A stretch of DNA of 64,000 bases, from assembly GCF_042678305.1 (NCBI RefSeq), contig NZ_JBHUDT010000005.1; one strand, given 5' to 3'. Below the pieces are notes generated by a model, which worked only from the letters and a program-made list of their open reading frames with translations, searched no databases and was not told the origin of the DNA. Origin of the DNA: Gelatiniphilus marinus. GTDB lineage: Bacteria > Bacteroidota > Bacteroidia > Flavobacteriales > Flavobacteriaceae. The position numbers and the translations under genes were made by a program. The stretch's first letter is position 1. Each line of letters begins with the position of its first letter. Shown in pieces: positions 26,104-33,292 of this stretch.

Positions 26104-27507
26104 ATGCATTATAAACGAGGTAGATACTCTTGGTTGTTAAGACCAATTTTAATGGTGTACGACCTTTTCGTGATTAATTTTTTAGCGTTTTATTTATTTA
26201 GTTTTAACACTAAAAATTTATATTTTTTTTCGGTTGGGTTACTTAACAATAAACATCTACTTTTTATAATTTACTCTATATTTTTTTGGCTTTTGTTAGC
26301 GTTTTTATTAAAATTTTATGAGGTTTACCGGTTTACTTCAATTCTCAAAATTATATCGCTTTTAATAAAGCAGTTTTTAGCTTACTTACTAGTTGTTTTT
26401 GCATTCATTGGTGTTTTTAGAAGTATTGATATCGAAGCTTTTAATGTTTTGAAATATATATTTTATTCTTTAACAGCAATAGGTGCAATTAAAATTCTTA
26501 GCTATTTTATATTAAAAAAGGTTCGTTCGTATTTAAAGGGTAACCTGAGAAATGTTATTATTATTGGAAGCGGTCCTGCAATAGAAGAACTTAAAAACTT
26601 CTTTACTAATAAAAAAGAATTGGGATATAATTTGAAGGCTGTTTTTAGCGATTTTGATAATAATGCAACAGGAAAGATAAAAGACAGTTTTAGTTATTTA
26701 GCAAGAAATAACATTGACGAAATTTATTGTGAAATAGATGGATTGAAAGAAAAACAAGTAAATAAAGTTGTTAATCATGCAAACCTTAACCATTGTAATA
26801 TTAAATTTATTCCCAACAAACTAAACCTTTTTAATAAGCGCCTTAAAGCAGACTTTTATGGTAATATGCCTGTTCTATACATTCCAAAAGTTACTTTAAA
26901 CAATGATATAAACAAATTTATTAAGCGAGGTTTTGATATTTTGTTTTCTTTAATTGTTATTGTTTTTATTCTTTCTTGGCTGTCTGTTATTCTATTTGTT
27001 GTTATTAAGCTAGAATCAAAAGGTCCATTGTTTTACAGGCACAAAAGAAACGGTATAAACTACAAAGAGTTCGTATGTTTTAAATATAGATCGCTAAAGG
27101 TTGTCGAGGAGGAAAAAGGCACTTACGTAAAACGAGACGATAAGCGTGTTACAAAAACTGGACGGATATTGCGTAGAACAAGTATAGATGAGTTGCCACA
27201 ATTTATAAATGTTTTTTTAGGAGATATGAGCGTAGTAGGGCCTCGCCCCCATATGATTTCTTATACAGATGATTATTCAAAGAAAATAGATAAATATAAC
27301 TTTATTTTTAGGCATCGTGTAAAACCGGGAATCACAGGATTAGCTCAAGTAAGTGGCTTTAGAGGCGAAATAGAAGAGGATAAAGATATTATTAACCGTG
27401 TTAAATACGATATTTTTTATATTGAAAACTGGTCGTTGCTTTTAGATTTAAAAATTATTATTCAAACCTTTTTAAATGCCGTAAAAGGCGAAGAAAAAGC
27501 ATATTAA
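26104..27507 (+). CDS. Polyprenyl glycosylphosphotransferase (WcaJ/WbaP type)
   Basis: A 467-residue initiating sugar transferase. Four N-terminal membrane helices (about residues 13-130), a cytosolic nucleotide-binding-like domain (IIIGSGPAIEELKNFF near residue 150), a fifth hydrophobic segment near residues 283-305, and the C-terminal bacterial sugar transferase domain. That domain has CFKYRSLK near residue 325, RRTSIDELPQFINVFLGDM near residue 358 with the catalytic Asp-Glu, GPRP, and GITGLAQVSG near residue 412. It would load a hexose-1-phosphate on undecaprenyl phosphate. It closes the polysaccharide locus. Confidence 0.92.
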   Translation: MHYKRGRYSWLLRPILMVYDLFVINFLAFYLFSFNTKNLYFFSVGLLNNKHLLFIIYSIFFWLLLAFLLKFYEVYRFTSILKIISLLIKQFLAYLLVVFAFIGVFRSIDIEAFNVLKYIFYSLTAIGAIKILSYFILKKVRSYLKGNLRNVIIIGSGPAIEELKNFFTNKKELGYNLKAVFSDFDNNATGKIKDSFSYLARNNIDEIYCEIDGLKEKQVNKVVNHANLNHCNIKFIPNKLNLFNKRLKADFYGNMPVLYIPKVTLNNDINKFIKRGFDILFSLIVIVFILSWLSVILFVVIKLESKGPLFYRHKRNGINYKEFVCFKYRSLKVVEEEKGTYVKRDDKRVTKTGRILRRTSIDELPQFINVFLGDMSVVGPRPHMISYTDDYSKKIDKYNFIFRHRVKPGITGLAQVSGFRGEIEEDKDIINRVKYDIFYIENWSLLLDLKIIIQTFLNAVKGEEKAY

Positions 27508-27602
27508 ACAGACATTTACCTAAAAAGTATCTAGGTTTAAAAATTGTAGGGCCACATTATTAATGGTTTAATCCTGTTTTTATATATTTAAAAGCAAAAG
27601 CC

Positions 27603-28646
27603 CTATTTTAAGATAGGAATATTGGCTTGCTTGCATTTTTCAATCATTTCTTCGGGCCAAATGCTGGTTTGTATTTCGCCTATATGCGCTTTTTTCAAGA
27701 AAAACATACATAAACGCGATTGCCCAATGCCACCACCAATAGAAAGTGGTAATTCGTCATTAAGTAGCATTTTATGCCACATCAATTCTTTCCTGTCTTC
27801 TGCACCTTCAATTGCTAGTTGCTTATTTAAAGCGTCTTTATCAACACGAATCCCCATCGACGAAATTTCAAAAGCACGTTCAAGAACAGGGTTCCAAAGC
27901 AGGATATCGCCATTTAAGCCTTTATTTCCATCTCCGGTTTCTGTACTCCAGTCATCATAATCCGGGGCTCTTCCATCATGCTTTCGCCCTTCCGCAAGCT
28001 GTGCTCCAATTCCAATTATAAAAAGGGCGCCGTATTTTTTTGTAGCTTCGGTTTCTCTTTCATTAGGTGTAAGATCTGGATATTGTTCTGCCAATTCTTG
28101 CGTATGTATAAAAGTAATTTTTTTAGGGAGAACGGGTTTTAATTGCGGGTAATGTTCATATACAATGTATTCAACCCTTCTTAAAACGCTATAAATTTTG
28201 GTAACAACATATTTAAGAAAATCAATAGTTCTTTCTTCTTTGGAGACCACGCGCTCCCAGTCCCACTGATCTACATAAATAGAATGAATATTGGTAAATA
28301 CTTCGTCGGGGCGAATGGCATTCATATCGGTATATACGCCATAACCGGTCTCTATGCTTAATTCGGCCAAAGCCAGTCTTTTCCATTTTGCAAGCGAATG
28401 CACAATTTCTGCTTCAGCATCATTCATCGATTTTATAGGAAAGCTAACAGGGCGCTCTATACCGCTTAAATCATCGTTAATTCCAGAGCCTTTTTTTACG
28501 AACAGAGGTGCTGTTATTCTTCTTAATCGTAATTCTGAAGATAAGCTAAGCTCAAAAAAGTCCTTTATCAATTTAATGGCTTGCTCTGTTTCTTGTATAT
28601 TTAATTGCGGATAGTACCCTTTTGGGGTTTGTAATTTATAACCCAT
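27603..28646 (-). CDS. asnA: Aspartate--ammonia ligase
   Basis: Makes asparagine from aspartate, ammonia and ATP (AMP-forming) in the cytosol. The 347 residues have the class II aminoacyl-tRNA-synthetase-like fold with RRITAPLFVKKGSGINDDLSG near residue 43, FTNIHSIYVDQWDWE near residue 117, the ligand loop near residues 215-245, and the C-terminal SIGGGIGQSRLCMFFL near residue 303. Length is close to E. coli AsnA. It is transcribed toward the polysaccharide locus, so it is a separate unit. Confidence 0.96.
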   Translation of the reverse strand: MGYKLQTPKGYYPQLNIQETEQAIKLIKDFFELSLSSELRLRRITAPLFVKKGSGINDDLSGIERPVSFPIKSMNDAEAEIVHSLAKWKRLALAELSIETGYGVYTDMNAIRPDEVFTNIHSIYVDQWDWERVVSKEERTIDFLKYVVTKIYSVLRRVEYIVYEHYPQLKPVLPKKITFIHTQELAEQYPDLTPNERETEATKKYGALFIIGIGAQLAEGRKHDGRAPDYDDWSTETGDGNKGLNGDILLWNPVLERAFEISSMGIRVDKDALNKQLAIEGAEDRKELMWHKMLLNDELPLSIGGGIGQSRLCMFFLKKAHIGEIQTSIWPEEMIEKCKQANIPILK

Positions 28647-29046
28647 TGCGTTAACATTTAATTAGTTAATTAGCGATTTGCTGCTCGAATTTATATTTTG
28701 AGCAAAAATGCAATAAATAGAATCAATATCAAAACTGTGATGCGTGATAAATAAGCAAAAAAAATATCAGAATTTTGAGAATTAATCAAAATTGAAAAAT
28801 TAAGTAAAGTTAAATTAGGCTAAATTTTAAAACAAAACCACAGCTCCTAAAACCAACGTGGTTTGGTTTACTTTAAATTTAAAAGTATTGAAAAAGCAAA
28901 ATAATGCTTTTAAGTAAATTATAAAAACATTATTGAAGCGCTTTATTTCACTATATAAATTGCCACTTTTTTGTGCTTTCTAATTATTTAATTAATTTAG
29001 TGAAAACCAATATTCTTAACAGAATTGGTAACAATATTAAAAGTAA
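28647..29046. other. 400-base gap holding a gene remnant
   Basis: No intact gene is seen. Bases 28827-28889 are a second, diverged copy of the 3' end of the outer-membrane protein gene at 29592-30275. The rest is AT-rich and must include the start regions for asnA (reverse) and the small gene at 29047; I could not pick a convincing TAnnTTTG box for either. Confidence 0.5.
28827..28889 (-). pseudogene. Remnant C-terminus of a duplicated outer-membrane protein
   Basis: Read on the reverse strand this gives NTFKFKVNQTTLVLGAVVLF and a stop, against NTFKFKGNQTMLVLGAAVLF at the end of the protein at 29592-30275: 17 of 20 residues are the same. Upstream of the remnant no further similarity is seen. 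It looks like the tail of a tandem paralogue whose body was deleted, leaving the small gene at 29047-29595 between the two copies. Confidence 0.7.
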
Positions 29047-29595
29047 ATGGAAAAAGACATCAAAAAAATTTTATTGATTGGACTAGGGCTTACTTTACTT
29101 TTTTTGACAATAGCTTTTTTGTTTTTTCAGAATTTGAATTTAAAACCAGAGCAGCTATTCCAATCCTACAAGTTTCAATTCGATGTATTGCAAACAATAA
29201 TCGTTGGTTTTTTAATTGCAATAATCGGGCTTATTGTACCGCAATTACTCGCACGGGCCAAATATAATTTTGAGTTTTTAAAAGAAGGAAAAAAACTATT
29301 CAGCGAAGTAAAAACAGGAATTGATTATTTGCCTTACAAAATTCCTTTTTTAAATTTTAATGAGGCACTAACTTTAATAGAAAATCTGCATCAAAAAAAA
29401 CATCTTGTCGATTTGTATGAAGATGATAAAGGAAGAAAATACAAAGATTACTTCAATCAATATAAGGCTTACGAAAAATTAACAGAAATTAGAGAATTGA
29501 TAAAAACTGAAGAATTCAATAATGAAGAAAGTCAAATCGAAAAAATGGTAAAAATTGAGGGAATTTTAAAAAAACATACTTACAAAAAAAGCTAA
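29047..29595 (+). CDS. Small membrane protein of unknown function
   Basis: A 182-residue protein I do not recognise. Two N-terminal membrane helices are visible (about residues 7-29 and 44-69, the second ending GLIVPQLLARAKY), followed by a cytosolic, charged helical domain rich in Lys and Glu with IPFLNFNEALTLIENLHQ near residue 98. The gene overlaps the stop of the convergent outer-membrane protein gene by 4 bases and lies between that gene and a remnant of its duplicate, so it may have arrived with a rearrangement. Confidence 0.6.
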   Translation: MEKDIKKILLIGLGLTLLFLTIAFLFFQNLNLKPEQLFQSYKFQFDVLQTIIVGFLIAIIGLIVPQLLARAKYNFEFLKEGKKLFSEVKTGIDYLPYKIPFLNFNEALTLIENLHQKKHLVDLYEDDKGRKYKDYFNQYKAYEKLTEIRELIKTEEFNNEESQIEKMVKIEGILKKHTYKKS

Positions 29596-30275
29596 AACAA
29601 AACCGCAGCTCCTAAAACCAGCATGGTCTGGTTTCCTTTAAATTTAAAAGTGTTGTCTGGAGCCTGCAAGTTTTCAGAATTTAATTTCTTTAAAATATTG
29701 GTAAACCCGTAAATATATTGAGCTTTCAGCTTAAAGTTTTTAATCCCAACTGTTGCACCAATAGCGCCATTAATATTAAATTGCGAAATATTGCTAATAT
29801 CTTCGGCATTAAAATTAACATAATTATCAACAATATAGCCTTTTTTAGAGTTCTCCTTTAGTTCTAATTTTCCGTTGTATTGCAACATAGGCCCCAATTC
29901 TATAGTAAAATAATCAGGAATCACTTTTATGTGCATTAACATTGCCACTTGAGCGGCAAACATTTTATACGCAATAAATTCTTTAAACGAACTTACCAAG
30001 CTTGAACTGCCCATTATTTCTATGTTGTTCTCAGAGAGTTGCATGCCAAAACTAATATCGTACCATTGTAAAGGGATGTTAACGGTTGACGATAAGCCTC
30101 CCAAAAACCCGTTGGACGATTTGGTTGTAAAATTATCGGTAACAATATTAAACTGGGTAAGGCCGCCACCAATTCCAAAGCCATTTTGTATGGCGTAATT
30201 TCCTTTTTGCGAAAAACTATTTGTAACAAAACCTAGCGTTAGCACTACTAATAATGTAAGTTGTAGTTTTTTCAT
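29592..30275 (-). CDS. PorT-like outer-membrane beta-barrel protein
   Basis: A 227-residue protein with a Sec signal peptide (about residues 1-22, LGFVTNSFSQ) and alternating hydrophobic residues that end on a C-terminal aromatic (AAVLF), as in small outer-membrane beta-barrels. The pattern GFGIGGGLTQFNI near residue 33 and NINGAIGATVGIKNFKLKAQYIYGFTNI near residue 167 fit the outer-membrane beta-barrel domain family common in Bacteroidetes. The specific role is unknown. A -7 box lies 22 bases upstream of the start. Confidence 0.7.
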   Translation of the reverse strand: MKKLQLTLLVVLTLGFVTNSFSQKGNYAIQNGFGIGGGLTQFNIVTDNFTTKSSNGFLGGLSSTVNIPLQWYDISFGMQLSENNIEIMGSSSLVSSFKEFIAYKMFAAQVAMLMHIKVIPDYFTIELGPMLQYNGKLELKENSKKGYIVDNYVNFNAEDISNISQFNINGAIGATVGIKNFKLKAQYIYGFTNILKKLNSENLQAPDNTFKFKGNQTMLVLGAAVLF

Positions 30276-30296
30276 GGCTTATTTAGGGTTAAATGC

Positions 30297-30304
30297 CAAA
30301 TATA
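30297..30304 (-). promoter_or_regulatory. Candidate -7 box for the outer-membrane protein gene
   Basis: On the reverse strand this reads TATATTTG, matching TAnnTTTG, 22 bases before the start codon at 30275. No -33 TTG is found at the usual distance. Confidence 0.45.
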
Positions 30305-30348
30305 GCTTAAATTAGTAATTCATTTTCTTAACAGTTAAAAAGATTTCC

Positions 30349-31272
30349 ATGAACAATTTATTTTTTATTCCCATTATTCTTTTCGGATTAATCATATTAA
30401 TCTCTGCATTTTTTATTGTTAAACAGCAAACCGCCGTAATTATTGAGCGCTTTGGTAAATTTCAAAGTATTCGCCAATCGGGTTTACAGCTAAAAATACC
30501 GTTAGTCGATAGAATTGCCGGCCGTTTAAGCCTAAAAATCCAGCAGCTCGATGTTATAATAGAAACCAAAACTTTGGACGATGTTTTTGTGCGCCTTAAA
30601 GTATCGGTACAATACAAAGTGATAAAAGACAAAGTTTATGATGCATTTTATAAACTCGATTATCCGCACGACCAAATAACAAGTTATGTATTTGACGTGG
30701 TGCGTGCCGAAGTGCCAAAAATGAAATTGGATGATGTGTTTGTTAAAAAAGACGATATCGCCTTAGCTGTAAAAGCCGAATTAAACGATGCTATGGTAGA
30801 TTATGGTTTCGATATTATTAAAACATTGGTAACCGATATAGATCCGGATGCCCAAGTAAAAGAAGCGATGAATAGAATTAACGCTTCAGAGCGCGAAAAA
30901 ATAGCAGCCCAGTTTGAAGGCGATGCAGCCCGTATTTTAATAGTTGAAAAAGCAAAAGCAGAAGCCGAAAGCAAACGTTTGCAGGGTCAAGGTATTGCAG
31001 ATCAACGGCGCGAGATTGCCCGTGGTTTAGAAGAATCGGTAGAGGTTTTAAACCGTGTGGGCATTAACAGCCAAGAAGCATCGGCATTAATTGTGGTTAC
31101 GCAGCACTACGATACTCTGCAATCCCTAGGCGAAGAAACCAACAGTAATTTAATTCTTTTACCCAATGCACCGCAGGCCGGTAGCAATATGCTTAATGAT
31201 ATGGTGGCTAGTTTTGCAGCGAGCAACCAAATTGGTGAAGCCATGAAAAATGCTAAAAAGAAAAACGAATAA
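30349..31272 (+). CDS. SPFH/Band 7 domain protein (stomatin-like)
   Basis: A 307-residue membrane-anchored protein. One N-terminal hydrophobic helix (residues 4-25) precedes the SPFH domain, which opens VKQQTAVIIERFGKFQSI and includes SLKIQQLDVIIETKTLDDVFV near residue 66. A long coiled-coil region (about residues 175-250, rich in AKAEAESKRLQGQG) follows. Such proteins form large ring or cage assemblies that organise membrane microdomains and proteases. No protease or NfeD partner gene is adjacent, so its role here is open. Confidence 0.88.
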   Translation: MNNLFFIPIILFGLIILISAFFIVKQQTAVIIERFGKFQSIRQSGLQLKIPLVDRIAGRLSLKIQQLDVIIETKTLDDVFVRLKVSVQYKVIKDKVYDAFYKLDYPHDQITSYVFDVVRAEVPKMKLDDVFVKKDDIALAVKAELNDAMVDYGFDIIKTLVTDIDPDAQVKEAMNRINASEREKIAAQFEGDAARILIVEKAKAEAESKRLQGQGIADQRREIARGLEESVEVLNRVGINSQEASALIVVTQHYDTLQSLGEETNSNLILLPNAPQAGSNMLNDMVASFAASNQIGEAMKNAKKKNE

Positions 31273-31288
31273 CATTTTTATAAAAACC

Positions 31289-31378
31289 AAGAGGCTGTCT
31301 TAAAAAAGAGTAATTTAATTATAATGTTGGCAAGACATTTATATTAATAACGATAATTACCTTATAAGAGAGCCTCTT
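31289..31378. mobile_element. MITE-like element, about 90 bp
   Basis: AAGAGGCTGTCTTAAAA at the left (31289-31305) resembles the complement of the right end (AAGAGGCTCTCTTATAA, ending at 31378), matching at 15 of 17 positions. The word GAGGCTGTCTTAAAA is typical of the terminal repeats of several insertion-sequence families, and the interior is AT-rich with no gene. No target-site duplication is evident. A hairpin terminator for the SPFH gene is the main alternative, though the 56-base loop argues against it. Confidence 0.45.
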
Positions 31379-31395
31379 TTCTGTTTGTTTAACTT

Positions 31396-31887
31396 ATGAA
31401 AAAAAACGTTTTAATTGTTTTAGGTGCTCCAAATTCTCCTGATGGTAAGTTAAGTGTAATTTCTAAAAGCAGGTTAAACCATTGTGCAAGTATCTTTGCA
31501 AAAGAAAACCTTGTGCTTTGTACTGGCGGTTGGGGCGATCAATTTAACACATCCAATAAACCCCATGCTCAATATTGTAAAGCTTATTTAATTAAAAACG
31601 GGGTTTTGCGGCATGCGTTTTTAGATTTCGCGTTATCATCAAACACGGTTGATGATGCCGTTAAAATAAAGCCTATTGTTAAAGCATTAAACCAGGTGCG
31701 TTTAACCGTTATCACATCAGATTACCACCTAGAAAGAGTGAAGTTAATTTTTAATGAAATTTTAAAATCTTTTGAATTGAAGTATGTTGGGGTTAAATCT
31801 AATCTTAGTGAAGAGGCTTACAATAAATTAGTTTCACACGAAAAAAAAGCGGTAAAGTCTATTTTAGAAAATGGGCTGTACTACTAG
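31396..31887 (+). CDS. YdcF/DUF218 family protein
   Basis: A 163-residue protein of the ElyC/SanA/YdcF (DUF218) fold. It starts directly with the domain (VLIVLGAPNS) and has no signal peptide or membrane helix. Family features: VLCTGGWGDQ near residue 46, a central acidic loop with SSNTVDDAVKIKPIV near residue 84, and TVITSDYHLERVKLIF near residue 107. Relatives act in envelope-related processes or bind S-adenosylmethionine (YdcF), but the reaction is unclear. The stop overlaps the convergent gene by 4 bases. Confidence 0.75.
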   Translation: MKKNVLIVLGAPNSPDGKLSVISKSRLNHCASIFAKENLVLCTGGWGDQFNTSNKPHAQYCKAYLIKNGVLRHAFLDFALSSNTVDDAVKIKPIVKALNQVRLTVITSDYHLERVKLIFNEILKSFELKYVGVKSNLSEEAYNKLVSHEKKAVKSILENGLYY

Positions 31888-33053
31888 GTCGAGTCTGGTT
31901 TAAACGGATGCCGTTCCTCCCATTTTCTTATCGGGTTCATGTATTTTACAATACATTTTAAAACGGTGTTGGCTATAAAACTATTGGTGTGCTTTAAATA
32001 CACATACATGGTTTTGGGTTTTGCGCCAATGGAGCTTTTAATTTCCATGGCGGTTCTGGCATAAACAATGGTTTTAAAGCTATTTTCAATACCATAAAAA
32101 GCCATATTGTACAGCATGTTTAAATACATTTGATGCTTGCGCTGTAGGCTTTTATTATAGCCTAAAAAGTAGGTTTCTAAAATGTCGTTATTTAAAATCA
32201 AGGTGTAAAAACCAACTAATTGTTCGTTTAAAAAGAAACCAAAAACCTTAAATTTTTCGCCTAAACTAAGTTTTAAATTATAAAAATGGCTTTTGTGAAG
32301 TTTAAACGAATTAACGCCCGCATGGTCCGAAACTGTTTCGTATAACTCAAAAAGAGTTTCAGAATGTGCTTTAATATAAGCTTCGTTCAGTGCTTTGCAC
32401 TTTAAACTTGATGCCTTTTTCCGGGCTGTTTTGTAACGTCTTTTGTATTTTTTGTTAAAAGACAATACGTAATCTTCTGGGGTTTTCCAACCGTCTAAAA
32501 CCGAAAGCACCATATTGGGCTGTACCTGTACTTTATATAAATTGTTGGTTTTAAAAAACTCTGCGCTATTATGTATGGCATCGTTTTCAAAATAATCCTT
32601 AAAGGCTATAATGCGTATTTTTTTATTGAAATCAGATTTAATTTTAGCCCTTAAATGTTGTAGTGCTTTTTTTAGTTGGTTTAAAAATTCGCTTTGCGAT
32701 ATCTCAAGTGCATTAAAATAAATTCCGTGTTGCCCCGTATGCATTAAACTACCAACAATTAGTGCATTTCCCCTAATAATTTTAGAAACCAATTGTTTGG
32801 CTAATTGCTTAATTATGCTGTTTTTGTGGTTTCTAAAAATATCGTCGGCATACATTTCCACACGTTTTATAATGGCAATGCCAACTAATTTTTCGGCTTT
32901 AAAAACACCCAAATAGTACGATGTAATATTGCTTGGTAAAGATCGCTCTAGCCCTTTTAAAAATGCGGTATTTAAAAATATATCGTGTTCTGCAAGGGCA
33001 TCCCAAGAGTTTGGCAGCTTATTAACGGTGTTATAAATGTTATAGTGTATCAA
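31884..33053 (-). CDS. GNAT-fold acyltransferase-like protein (FemAB/BioF2 type)
   Basis: A 389-residue soluble protein. The central and C-terminal parts (about residues 200-350) look like the FemAB/BioF2-like acetyltransferase domain: FNKKYKRRYKTARKKAS near residue 210, a strand-loop VFGFFLNEQLVGFYTLI near residue 274, and an ETYFLGYNKSLQRKHQMYLNML segment near residue 300. In related proteins this fold adds amino acids or acyl groups to peptidoglycan precursors or lipids. The substrate is not evident. The start is ATG at the complement of 33051-33053. Confidence 0.6.
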   Translation of the reverse strand: MIHYNIYNTVNKLPNSWDALAEHDIFLNTAFLKGLERSLPSNITSYYLGVFKAEKLVGIAIIKRVEMYADDIFRNHKNSIIKQLAKQLVSKIIRGNALIVGSLMHTGQHGIYFNALEISQSEFLNQLKKALQHLRAKIKSDFNKKIRIIAFKDYFENDAIHNSAEFFKTNNLYKVQVQPNMVLSVLDGWKTPEDYVLSFNKKYKRRYKTARKKASSLKCKALNEAYIKAHSETLFELYETVSDHAGVNSFKLHKSHFYNLKLSLGEKFKVFGFFLNEQLVGFYTLILNNDILETYFLGYNKSLQRKHQMYLNMLYNMAFYGIENSFKTIVYARTAMEIKSSIGAKPKTMYVYLKHTNSFIANTVLKCIVKYMNPIRKWEERHPFKPDST

Positions 33054-33292
33054 ATATGAGAACTCCTAAAATAAGTTTATAGAATAGATCAAAGGTAATA
33101 ATTTTATATGGTTACCTTATGCGGCAAAAACCGCTGGTTTTTAATTAAAACAAGCATTGGTTTTTGGCATTTGCTTTGTGTTTAACAAGCCATTTCGTTT
33201 CGCTAATAAGACGTTAAGTCCAAAAAGATGTTTATTTTTGCGACTGTTAGTGATAAGATTAAAGAACAAGTGCATTTATTTTTTCTTTTGTT

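Noticed and set aside
29025..29267. Forward open frame of 80 codons overlapping the unknown membrane gene.
   Set aside because: The alternative frame at 29047 is longer, starts with clean membrane helices and ends at the convergent gene junction.
31289..31378. Simple intrinsic terminator for the SPFH gene.
   Set aside because: The arms enclose 56 bases or more, too long a loop for a terminator; a MITE-like element fits better, though not proven.
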